Shown one piece after another: positions 1-6,757 of a stretch of DNA of 64,000 nucleotides. Made by a program: the position numbers and the translations under genes. The notes under the pieces are model-generated. The model had not been told where the DNA came from and made no database searches. It worked only from the letters and a program-made list of their open reading frames with translations. This DNA is from Bacteroidales bacterium (GTDB lineage: Bacteria; Bacteroidota; Bacteroidia; Bacteroidales; UBA932), in the NCBI GenBank assembly GCA_016293535.1, contig JAEDEB010000001.1, positions 32,550-96,549 of the forward strand, in the 5' to 3' direction. How positions within the stretch are numbered: position 1 is the stretch's first letter; each line of letters begins with the position of its first letter.

Positions 1-883
1 CGTAGCTGATCTCGGGAACCGGATTGGCAAGGGCGAATACTATAGGGTCCTTCGCCATTGACCTGATCATATCCTGGGTGAGCACATTTCCCTTTGAAAG
101 GCCGAGGAACATATCTGCTCCGCGTATGGCCTCCTCGAGTGTGTGGATGTCGGTTCTTGATGTGGCGAAGAATCTCTTCTGCTCGTTGAGGTCGGTGCGC
201 TCGGTGCTGATAACGCCACGGGAGTCGAGCATTACGACATTCTCGGGCTTCGCTCCGAGGGCGAGGTAAAGTTTCGTGCAACTGATTGCTGCCGCTCCGG
301 CGCCGTTGACTACTATCTTTATGTCCTCGATCTTTTTCCCGTTGACCTCAAGGGCGTTCAGAAGTCCGGCTGCAGAAATTATGGCAGTACCGTGCTGGTC
401 ATCGTGCATTACCGGTATGTCGAGAGTTCTCTTGAGCCTTTCCTCTATATAGAAGCATTCTGGAGCCTTGATGTCTTCGAGATTTATACCTCCGAAGGTG
501 GGGGCTATCTTTTCCACAGCCTCGCAGAACTTGTCAGGATCCTTTTCGGCCACCTCTATGTCGAAGACGTCGATTCCTCCGTATATCTTGAAAAGAAGTC
601 CCTTTCCCTCCATTACAGGTTTGCCGCTCAGGGCTCCTATGTCTCCGAGACCGAGAACGGCAGTGCCGTTGCTGATTACCGCCACGAGATTGCCCTTGTC
701 TGTGTACTTGTAGGCGTCCTGGGCATTCTTCTGGATTTCCAGGCAGGGGAAGGCTACGCCCGGGGAGTAGGCGAGGGAGAGGTCTGTCTGGGTTCTGTAA
801 GCCTTGGTAGGCTTGACTTCGATTTTTCCTGGTCTGCCGCTCTCATGATACCTGAGAGCTGCCTCTTTTGTAATGATTGCCAT
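1..883 (-). CDS. maeB: Malic enzyme, MaeB-type, 3' part outside the window
   Basis: Oxidative decarboxylation of malate to pyruvate with NAD(P) reduction, linking the C4 pathway to pyruvate in the cytoplasm. I translated the minus strand directly: 294 residues are visible from an ATG at 883 to the window edge. The N-terminal malic domain shows YSPGVAFPC near residue 40, GNLVAVISNGTAVLGLGDIG near 64 and the metal/substrate segment VMHDDQHGTA near 165. The Rossmann part begins with VVNGAGAAAISC near 197. Whether a C-terminal phosphotransacetylase-like domain follows, as in the long MaeB form, cannot be seen. The start has no Shine-Dalgarno sequence, as usual for this group. The gene diverges from the P-II/amtB operon. 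The family call is secure; cofactor preference is not known. Confidence 0.9.
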   Translation of the reverse strand, partial: MAIITKEAALRYHESGRPGKIEVKPTKAYRTQTDLSLAYSPGVAFPCLEIQKNAQDAYKYTDKGNLVAVISNGTAVLGLGDIGALSGKPVMEGKGLLFKIYGGIDVFDIEVAEKDPDKFCEAVEKIAPTFGGINLEDIKAPECFYIEERLKRTLDIPVMHDDQHGTAIISAAGLLNALEVNGKKIEDIKIVVNGAGAAAISCTKLYLALGAKPENVVMLDSRGVISTERTDLNEQKRFFATSRTDIHTLEEAIRGADMFLGLSKGNVLTQDMIRSMAKDPIVFALANPVPEISY

Positions 884-906
884 AATTTGTCAAGCGTTTT
901 ACTGTG

Positions 907-941
907 CTGCCCGCTTGCTTTCCATGCGCTTGCATGGGCAG
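907..941 (-). other. Hairpin in the malic enzyme 5' leader
   Basis: On the minus strand CTGCCC-ATGC, a four-base loop AAGC, then GCAT, an 11-base bulge and GGGCAG form an interrupted stem of 6 plus 4 pairs. It lies between the putative promoter at 963-970 and the maeB start at 883. No U-run follows, so it does not look like a terminator. A role in mRNA stability or translation control is only a guess. Confidence 0.4.
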
Positions 942-962
942 TTTAAGGCAGCAAAAATCATA

Positions 963-970
963 CAAAATTA
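963..970 (-). promoter_or_regulatory. Putative -7 element for maeB
   Basis: TAATTTTG on the minus strand matches the Bacteroidetes -7 consensus TAnnTTTG. It would start a transcript about 70 bases before the maeB ATG. No convincing TTTG -33 element is seen at the right distance. Confidence 0.4.
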
Positions 971-1109
971 CGAAAAATTTTGCGATATTTGTTTCCGGAC
1001 TTGACAGGGCTTTTTCTTTTTATGCAAATTTCATCATCCCGCATACTTTCAAAGGAACTCATTGAGAGAACTGCTTGCCAAGTAATCTTAAAATTTTTTA
1101 AGAAAGTTC

Positions 1110-1140
1110 TTGCATTTTTGGTTTCGTCTTTCTACTTTCG
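1110..1140 (+). promoter_or_regulatory. Putative promoter of the leader peptide-glnK-amtB transcript
   Basis: TTGC at 1110-1113, a 19-base spacer and TACTTTCG at 1133-1140 resemble the Bacteroidetes TTTG / TAnnTTTG promoter with one mismatch in each box. Transcription would begin near 1146, only about 15 bases before the leader peptide ATG at 1160. That short distance is typical of attenuator leaders. No comparable site lies between the terminator and the P-II start. Confidence 0.5.
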
Positions 1141-1159
1141 CATCATCAACGAAGAAGAA

Positions 1160-1264
1160 ATGTATTTCGCAACGAGAAATAACCAGCAGCAGAATCAGCA
1201 GCAGAACCAGCAGGTTCCGCTCGTTGCGGTGTATTTCTTCCAGTCGGAAAACATCATAGGATAG
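1160..1264 (+). CDS. Glutamine-rich leader peptide of the glnK-amtB operon (34 aa)
   Basis: A small reading frame begins at ATG 1160 and ends with TAG at 1262-1264. Codons 7-18 read NNQQQNQQQNQQ; the peptide has nine Gln codons (all CAG) and five Asn codons in 34. The remainder, ending in VAVYFFQSENIIG, has no recognisable domain. A longer in-frame reading from 980 exists, but a promoter-like site at 1110-1140 and a purine-rich stretch just before 1160 favour this short start. The frame is followed after 22 bases by a strong intrinsic terminator and then by glnK. I infer a leader peptide whose translation speed reports charged glutaminyl-tRNA, and perhaps asparaginyl-tRNA, to the downstream genes. 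A small functional protein is the alternative; its size, composition and position argue against it. Confidence 0.7.
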   Translation: MYFATRNNQQQNQQQNQQVPLVAVYFFQSENIIG

Positions 1265-1286
1265 ACGAACTTTATTAAAATATTTT

Positions 1287-1321
1287 AAAAAGGCTGGGTC
1301 CGAAAGGACGCAGCCTTTTTT
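1287..1321 (+). terminator. Intrinsic terminator acting as attenuator before glnK
   Basis: AAAAAGGCTG (1287-1296) pairs with CAGCCTTTTT (1311-1320); inside, GTCC pairs with GGAC around a GAAA tetraloop, with a single G-G mismatch between the two blocks. The 3' arm supplies the U-run. No plus-strand gene other than the leader peptide lies upstream, because maeB runs the other way, so the terminator must act within the glnK transcript. A possible competing pairing is TCCAGTC (1239-1245) with GGCTGGG (1292-1298), seven pairs with two G-U. TCCAGTC could itself be locked in a small hairpin, TTCC-AGTC-GGAA at 1238-1249. Confidence 0.85.
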
Positions 1322-1367
1322 GATTTGCAGCTGGACAACGAACAACAATCAAATAAACAAAAGAGTC

Positions 1368-1715
1368 ATGAAACAAATCAAGGCAATCATCAGACGGACA
1401 AGGTTCGAGGATGTGAAGGAAGCGCTGTTCGCAGCGGACATCAACTGGTTCTCCTATTCGGAGGTCAAGGCCATAGGTCAGGCACGTCAGGACAGGTCCT
1501 ACCGTGGAGTCATCTACAGCACTGACATTATCGAAAGGACGGAAATCACCATCATCTGCCGTGACCAGTTCGTTGAGCCGGCAATCGAGGCCATAATGAA
1601 GACGGCCCGCACCGGAGAGATTGGAGACGGACGCATCTTCGTCAGTCCTGTGGAGGATACTTATTCCATCAGGACGGGAGAGCACGGCGATACCGTACTT
1701 GCAGACAGAAAGTAA
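1368..1715 (+). CDS. glnK: Nitrogen regulatory protein P-II
   Basis: Trimeric signalling protein that senses 2-oxoglutarate, ATP/ADP and often glutamine status, and gates its AmtB partner or other targets. The 115 residues match the usual 112-115. The T-loop contains YRGVIYSTD with Tyr50 at the place of the uridylylated Tyr51 of enteric GlnK/GlnB. The C-terminal signature TGEIGDGRIF lies at 82-91. The T-loop base carries Arg where GlnK has Lys58. The ATG at 1368 starts the conserved MKQIKAIIR beta strand. The next gene is an ammonium transporter, which fits GlnK rather than GlnB. No uridylyltransferase is in the window, so modification of Tyr50 is not established. Expression should depend on read-through of the terminator at 1287-1321. 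Confidence 0.93.
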   Translation: MKQIKAIIRRTRFEDVKEALFAADINWFSYSEVKAIGQARQDRSYRGVIYSTDIIERTEITIICRDQFVEPAIEAIMKTARTGEIGDGRIFVSPVEDTYSIRTGEHGDTVLADRK

Positions 1716-1785
1716 CCCGCTTTACGGAATAGAGTAGTGTAATTGGAAATAGTTAGTATAGTTCAATAATTTAATCTGGTATATT

Positions 1786-3003
1786 ATGGAAAGCACAATA
1801 AGTGGTCTCGATACCGTATGGGTATTGATAGCGGCAATGCTTGTATTCTTCATGCAGCCTGGTTTCGCCCTCGTCGAAGCAGGCTTTACAAGGGCAAAGA
1901 ACTCTGCCAACATCCTGATGAAGAACTTTGTGGACTTTATGGCAGGTTCCGTACTCTTCTGGTTCATAGGCTTCGGCCTCATGCATGGAAGCGGGAACGG
2001 CTTCATCGGGGAACTTCATCTCTTCGATTTCTCCTTCTTCGGAGACTCCAATGTCCCCGCCGCCTGCTCATTCATCTTCCAGACTGTCTTCTGCGCCACG
2101 GCTGCCACTATAGTGTCCGGAGCAATGGCGGAGAGAACCAAATTTTCGATGTATGTGATATTCTCCATAGCTGTTTCTGCCCTTATCTATCCTATTGAAG
2201 GACATTGGGCCTGGGGAGGCGGATGGCTCAGCGAACTTGGTTTCCATGACTTTGCAGGTTCTGCTGTCGTTCATACCTGCGGCGGCATAATTGCCCTTGC
2301 AGGGGCCATCATTCTCGGCCCGAGGATAGGCAAGTACAAAAATGGCAAGCCTGTCGCAATCCCAGGCCACAACCTGACTCTCGGAGCCCTTGGCGTGTTC
2401 ATTCTCTGGTTCGGATGGTTCGGTTTCAACCCAGGGTCACAGCTCTCCGCGACAGGCCCGGAGAATGCCACAGCTATATCCAACGTAATGGTTACCACCA
2501 ATATGGCTGCCGCAACGGGAGGACTTGCAGCTATGGTCCTGACCTGGATACTCTATAAGAAACCTTCCCTCTCGCTCGTTTGCAACGGTATTCTTGCAGG
2601 TCTCGTGGGAATAACGGCAGGCTGTGACCAAGTCAGCCCGGCAGGCGCCGCAATCATAGGTCTGCTCTGCGGAATCGCAATGGTATTCTCGGTTGCCTTC
2701 TTCGAGAAGGTGGTGAAGGTCGACGATCCTGTGGGAGCCATCTCGGTACACGGAATCTGCGGTATACTCGGAACAATCCTGACAGGACTCTTCTCAGTCA
2801 GTGACGGACTGTTCTATGGAGCCGGCTGGCATTTCCTCGGCGTTCAGGCTCTCGGCGTGCTCTGCATAGCGGCATGGTCCTTCGTATGCGGCTTCGTGCT
2901 GTTCTTCATCCTGAACAAGTGGAAAGGCATTCGAGTCGAGAAGAGGATAGAGGAAGACGGTCTCGACATATACGAACACGGCGAGACCTCATACAACAAC
3001 TGA
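1786..3003 (+). CDS. amtB: Ammonium transporter
   Basis: Inner-membrane ammonium channel of the Amt/MEP/Rh family, 405 aa with about eleven hydrophobic segments. The signature DFAGSAVVH spans 155-163, giving the first pore His (163); VHGICG supplies the second (His322). The FxxxF gate region is seen as FIFQTVFCATAATI near 97-109. The N-terminus lacks a cleavable signal, as in many non-enteric Amt proteins. It follows glnK by 70 bases with no terminator between and is presumably co-transcribed, so that P-II can plug the channel when nitrogen is plentiful. The C-terminal tail after residue 380 is charged and cytoplasmic, the usual P-II contact zone. Confidence 0.95.
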   Translation: MESTISGLDTVWVLIAAMLVFFMQPGFALVEAGFTRAKNSANILMKNFVDFMAGSVLFWFIGFGLMHGSGNGFIGELHLFDFSFFGDSNVPAACSFIFQTVFCATAATIVSGAMAERTKFSMYVIFSIAVSALIYPIEGHWAWGGGWLSELGFHDFAGSAVVHTCGGIIALAGAIILGPRIGKYKNGKPVAIPGHNLTLGALGVFILWFGWFGFNPGSQLSATGPENATAISNVMVTTNMAAATGGLAAMVLTWILYKKPSLSLVCNGILAGLVGITAGCDQVSPAGAAIIGLLCGIAMVFSVAFFEKVVKVDDPVGAISVHGICGILGTILTGLFSVSDGLFYGAGWHFLGVQALGVLCIAAWSFVCGFVLFFILNKWKGIRVEKRIEEDGLDIYEHGETSYNN

Positions 3004-3034
3004 TTAATTTTCTTGCTTCAGATTTGAGGAGCAC

Positions 3035-4255
3035 TTATGCAAGGCAGGCATCCAGCGCGGCTGTGATGGCTGCCTTGTCCAGTTTCTGTCCGATGAATAC
3101 GAGTTTCTCCATACGGTCTCCGAAGAACGGATCCCAGGCTTTTCTCAGGCTCGGCTCCTTGGCCATCAGTTCCTCGAGTTCCTCCGCTTCCATCGTGGCG
3201 TACCATAGGCCCGCCCCCTTGAGGGAGAACTGGCGTCCGGCCTGCTCGAATACGTAGCAGCGGTCATACTCCTGGCTGAAATAGCATATTCCTTTGGCAC
3301 GAATGACGTTGGAAGGCCATTTTCTTGCCACGAAGTCGTCGAACTTGTTGATGTCGAACGGCCGTCTGTTGAAGTAGACGAAAGTGCCTATGCCGTATTC
3401 CTCAGCCTCGCCCTCATCCTCGTGGTGATGATGGTGGTGCTCATGCTCATGCTCATGATGGTGGTGCTCGTGGTCGTCGCCGTCGTGGTATTCGTCGTCA
3501 TCGTCGTCGTGGATGCCTTCGACTTCGCGTATCCAGGTCGCGGATGTGGCCACCTTTTCGAAATCGAAGAGTCCGGTATTGATTATGCTGTCCAGGTCCA
3601 CGTCTCCGTAGTTGCATTCCAGAATCCTGGCCTCAGGCTGAAGCGCGCGTATGATTTCCTTTAGGCGGGAAAGGTCTTCAGATGAAACCTCGTCAGCCTT
3701 GTTGAGGAGTATGATGTTGCAGAACTCGATCTGCTGGATGAGCAGGTTCTCGATGTCGTCCTCTTCAATGTCCTCCCTTACCAGGCTCTTTCCTGAACTG
3801 AACTCGTCCCGCATTCTCAGGGCGTCGACTACGGTCACAATGCAGTCCAGAACTGGCGTTCCGTCCTTTGTGAGCTCTGCCCCCAGCTGGGGCATGCTGC
3901 AAATGGTCTGGGCAATGGGAGCAGGCTCGCAAATTCCGCTTGCCTCGATGACTATGTAGTCAAATCGTTTCAGTGATATGATGTCGCTGAGCTGCTGAAG
4001 GAGGTCCATTTTCAGTGTGCAGCAGATACAGCCGTTCTGGAGGGCGATGAGGCTGTCGTCATTCTGTCCGACTATGCCGCCCTGCTGAATCAGTTCTGCG
4101 TCTATGTTGACCTCGCCGATGTCATTTACTATGACTGCGAATCGGATTCCTTTTTTGTTGGAGAGTATTCTGTTGAGAAGAGTTGTCTTGCCGCTGCCGA
4201 GATAGCCGGTCAGAAGAAGTACGGGTATGCGTGAATTATCCATTTTTTTATGCAC
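3035..4255 (-). CDS. CobW/COG0523 GTPase, His-rich metallochaperone
   Basis: G3E-family GTPase thought to insert or traffic metals, usually zinc in this subgroup. It shows the P-loop GYLGSGKTT (17-25), the metal motif CICC (76-79), the guanine motif NKAD (185-188) and the C-terminal CobW domain from about 290. Between the domains lies a dense Asp/Glu/His tract (about 249-280) with more than a dozen His, a likely metal reservoir. Length 406 aa is normal for the family plus this linker. An in-frame ATG at 4243, preceded by an A-rich tract, is an equally good start. The gene ends 31 bases from the amtB stop, tail to tail. A -7-like TATATTCG on the minus strand at 4271-4278 may start it separately from the AraC gene upstream. 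Substrate metal is not known. Confidence 0.88.
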   Translation of the reverse strand: MHKKMDNSRIPVLLLTGYLGSGKTTLLNRILSNKKGIRFAVIVNDIGEVNIDAELIQQGGIVGQNDDSLIALQNGCICCTLKMDLLQQLSDIISLKRFDYIVIEASGICEPAPIAQTICSMPQLGAELTKDGTPVLDCIVTVVDALRMRDEFSSGKSLVREDIEEDDIENLLIQQIEFCNIILLNKADEVSSEDLSRLKEIIRALQPEARILECNYGDVDLDSIINTGLFDFEKVATSATWIREVEGIHDDDDDEYHDGDDHEHHHHEHEHEHHHHHHEDEGEAEEYGIGTFVYFNRRPFDINKFDDFVARKWPSNVIRAKGICYFSQEYDRCYVFEQAGRQFSLKGAGLWYATMEAEELEELMAKEPSLRKAWDPFFGDRMEKLVFIGQKLDKAAITAALDACLA

Positions 4256-4279
4256 TATTTAGAAAGTGCGCGAATATAC

Positions 4280-5380
4280 TCATTTTTCCTGTAGCTGTCT
4301 CAGGTATCTGGAAGGAGTCATGCCGGTGTAGGCCCGGAAGGCCTTGCTGAACGCGGACGGCGAGCAGAAACCGCTGGATTCGGCCACGTCGGACAGCAGC
4401 ATTTCTGGCGATTTGTCCATCAGCATCTTCGAGTGTTCAACCCTGTAGCGGTTGATCATTTCGTAGAAGCTGCCCTGGCCGCTCCTGGAAATCACTTCGA
4501 AGATATAGTTCCTGTTGGTCCCCATAGCCTTCTGGAGTGTCTGCATGTCAAGATGCTGCTGAAGGTATAGCCGGTCCTCCTCCATCACCTTCTTCAGGGT
4601 GGCGCTCAGTTCCCTGTATTTCTTGTCAGTCATCGTGCTCTTTGAAACTGCGAGACTGATGTTCTCACCCTTGCGGATGATGTCGTTGCTGTTGACCTTG
4701 CGCCTGGCAGACAGGGAGAAAATCGTGAATCCCACAATTGCCGGAGACAGAATGACGTCGCGAATGAGATTGACCCATGCGCTGTCTGCCAGAAGTACCA
4801 GAAAGGCACTCATATTCAGAATCAGGGGCATCCACTGTATCATGAACGTGTCCTTTACCGGAAAGTCGGAGACTTCCGAGTACATACCTTGCCGAACGTT
4901 CTTTATGAGCTGTACCACCTTGTAGCAGGAACGGCACTGCTTGACGAAATACCAGCATGCAACGGAGCCTACTATGATCACGGAAGCCCATACAGGCAGG
5001 AGCTTGGCTCCGGTGTAGGCCTGAACTGCGATGGGAATTAGCGGGATCACACCTGGAAAGTAGTACAGAAGGGAATCCAGGGCAGAGTTTCGTGCATTGA
5101 AGTAATATATTTCCGCGGTGTAACCGAGAGTGGATGACACGCCGAGAAGCAGAAGGCTGTTAACCAGAAGCAGGGAATTGCTGTCCGGGGACCACAGGTA
5201 TACGGCTCCCAGTGTCTGAAAGAGGAAGAGGCCGATGAGCTTGCTCCTGCAGGGAAAGGTTTTGCTGAATTCCTCCTTGCCCATATTTTCGGGGCGGTAG
5301 AAGAACTTGAATCCCGCGCAGACGTTGCAGCAGGTAAGGAAAACCAGATATGCGGAGAAGAAGAAAGCGTCGGCTGTCAT
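4280..5380 (-). CDS. Membrane-anchored AraC-family regulator
   Basis: One-component regulator of 366 aa. Residues 1-240 contain about six hydrophobic segments, and an AraC-type helix-turn-helix region occupies about 265-362, with LQKAMGTNRNYIFEVISR as the first helix-turn-helix and DVAESSGFCSPSAFSKAFRA as the second, followed by TGMTPSRYLRQ. There is no known sensor domain, so the membrane part itself probably receives the signal. It ends 24 bases before the CobW-type GTPase and could be co-transcribed with it. A perfect -7 box lies just upstream at 5398-5405. The target genes and ligand are not known. A similar architecture occurs at 18263-19102. Confidence 0.85.
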   Translation of the reverse strand: MTADAFFFSAYLVFLTCCNVCAGFKFFYRPENMGKEEFSKTFPCRSKLIGLFLFQTLGAVYLWSPDSNSLLLVNSLLLLGVSSTLGYTAEIYYFNARNSALDSLLYYFPGVIPLIPIAVQAYTGAKLLPVWASVIIVGSVACWYFVKQCRSCYKVVQLIKNVRQGMYSEVSDFPVKDTFMIQWMPLILNMSAFLVLLADSAWVNLIRDVILSPAIVGFTIFSLSARRKVNSNDIIRKGENISLAVSKSTMTDKKYRELSATLKKVMEEDRLYLQQHLDMQTLQKAMGTNRNYIFEVISRSGQGSFYEMINRYRVEHSKMLMDKSPEMLLSDVAESSGFCSPSAFSKAFRAYTGMTPSRYLRQLQEK

Positions 5381-5397
5381 ATCAAAATGCTGATTTA

Positions 5398-5405
5398 CAA
5401 ATATA
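5398..5405 (-). promoter_or_regulatory. -7 element for the membrane AraC regulator
   Basis: TATATTTG on the minus strand is a perfect TAnnTTTG and lies 18 bases upstream of the ATG at 5380, giving a very short 5' leader. The -33 box is not clear. Confidence 0.5.
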
Positions 5406-5448
5406 TAAATTTTTTCTCAGTAATCTGATAACAATAAGTTCCTTCATT

Positions 5449-5484
5449 TTCAAATCTGAAGCAACTTATTTTCTTCATATTACT
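5449..5484 (+). repeat. Dispersed intergenic element, copy A
   Basis: TCAAATCTGAAGCAACTTAT starts the unit at 5450 and it continues to about 5484. It matches copy B at 22339-22373 at all but one position over about 35 bases and copy C at 29271-29305 less closely. It sits between the divergent AraC regulator and aminotransferase genes. Function is not known. Confidence 0.6.
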
Positions 5485-5515
5485 TAAAAATTTTATTAAG
5501 TAAAAAGAAGATTGC

Positions 5516-5523
5516 TAACTTTG
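5516..5523 (+). promoter_or_regulatory. -7 element for the aminotransferase gene
   Basis: TAACTTTG fits TAnnTTTG exactly and lies 25 bases before the ATG at 5549. No TTTG is found 19-21 bases further upstream. Confidence 0.5.
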
Positions 5524-5548
5524 CCGATGTAGTATAAATACCGATAAA

Positions 5549-6757
5549 ATGCCTCAGATATCCAAGAAATCAGCAGCGATGCCGGCTTCAGCCATAAGGA
5601 AGTTCGTGCCTCTCTCAGACGCGGCCAAGGCAGATGGCGTCAAAGTGTATCACCTCAATGTAGGAGCTCCTGACATCAAATCCCCCCGATGTGCCCTTGA
5701 TGCGGTGGCGCAGAAATGCGAGGAACTGGATCATATCTCATATACCAATTCAGCCGGTTTTCTGGAACTCAGGAAGGGGCTCATCGACAAGTATTACAAA
5801 AAAATCGGCATTGACATAGAACTCAAGGACATATTGGTCGAGGTGGCGGGAAGCGAGGCCTTTGCGGTAGCAATGCAGATAGCCTGCGACAAGGGTGACG
5901 AGATTCTCGTGTTCGAACCTTTTTATACCAACTACAACACCTTTGCCTACCTTAACGGGATTACGCTCAAGGCTGTCCATACCGACATCAGGAAAGGATT
6001 CGCCCTTCCTCCCGTCGAGGAGATGGAGAAGATGGTAACCCCGGCCACGAAGGCTGTCCTGATATCCAATCCGAGCAACCCTAGCGGAACTCTGTACAGC
6101 AGGGAAGAACTCGAGTCCATCGGAGAACTTTGCCGCAGACACGATCTTTTCCTCATTTCTGACGAGGTGTACCGTGAGTACTGTTTCACCGAGGAGCCGC
6201 ATTTCTCGGCCTTCAATCTTCCAGGCCTGGAGCAGAACGTGATTCTCGTGGATTCGGTGTCCAAGAGGTACAATCTCTGCGGCACCCGTATCGGGTGCAT
6301 AATTTCGAGAAATGCAGAAGTGATGGCTGCGGCGATGAAATATGCGCAGTCCCGCCTTTGCCCGCCGGTATTGGGCCAGTATGCGGCAATTGGGGCGCTC
6401 GATACTCCTCAGGAGTATTTCGACGAGACCGTGGAGGAATACAGAAAACGCCGCGACTGCGCTGTCGAGATGCTCAACGCGATGCCTGGCGTATTTGCTC
6501 CTTGTCCGCAGGGTGCATTCTATACCATAGCTGAGCTGCCTGTAGACAATGCGGAGAGTTTCGTGAAGTGGATGCTGACCGATTTCAGAAAGGACGGGGC
6601 CACCACAATGGTAACCCCTGTCGCTTCATTCTACAAGACCCCCGGGGAGGGACTCAGGCAGGTGCGCATCGCCTATGTGCTTGAGGTCCCGGAACTCCGC
6701 AAGGCCCTTGACGTTCTCGCCGCGGGCCTTGAGGCTTATCCCGGCAGGACTCTTTAG
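5549..6757 (+). CDS. Class I/II pyridoxal-phosphate aminotransferase
   Basis: Aspartate-aminotransferase-fold enzyme of 402 aa. It shows the substrate segment NVGAPDI near 37, the phosphate-binding SNPSNPSG (173-180), DEVY with Asp205 for the pyridine nitrogen, the Schiff-base lysine in SVSKRYNLCGTRIG (Lys239) and the arginine Arg247. The best family fit is the aspartate/aromatic/alanine-type aminotransferases (AspC/AAT-like); the donor cannot be fixed from sequence alone. It ends in a four-base tail-to-tail overlap with the acyl-CoA synthetase gene, with no terminator. The ATG at 5549 follows a good -7 box by 25 bases. Confidence 0.88.
   Translation: MPQISKKSAAMPASAIRKFVPLSDAAKADGVKVYHLNVGAPDIKSPRCALDAVAQKCEELDHISYTNSAGFLELRKGLIDKYYKKIGIDIELKDILVEVAGSEAFAVAMQIACDKGDEILVFEPFYTNYNTFAYLNGITLKAVHTDIRKGFALPPVEEMEKMVTPATKAVLISNPSNPSGTLYSREELESIGELCRRHDLFLISDEVYREYCFTEEPHFSAFNLPGLEQNVILVDSVSKRYNLCGTRIGCIISRNAEVMAAAMKYAQSRLCPPVLGQYAAIGALDTPQEYFDETVEEYRKRRDCAVEMLNAMPGVFAPCPQGAFYTIAELPVDNAESFVKWMLTDFRKDGATTMVTPVASFYKTPGEGLRQVRIAYVLEVPELRKALDVLAAGLEAYPGRTL

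Noticed and set aside
1001..1026. TTGACA followed by TATGCA, resembling an enteric sigma-70 promoter
   Set aside because: Spacing is only 14 bases and this lineage uses TTTG/TAnnTTTG boxes; a better candidate exists at 1110-1140.
980..1159. Upstream extension of the Gln-rich frame to a 94-residue protein
   Set aside because: The extension covers the promoter-like site, and its translated sequence has no family resemblance; the short start at 1160 fits the leader layout.
1178..1213. CAG/AAY tract as a neutral trinucleotide repeat
   Set aside because: It is in frame within a short ORF, placed before a terminator and nitrogen genes, so coincidence is less likely than function; slippage cannot be fully excluded.
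3422..3529. Plus-strand Val/Met-rich frame
   Set aside because: It is the antisense of the His/Asp-rich linker of the CobW-type protein, produced by repeated CAC/GAC codons.
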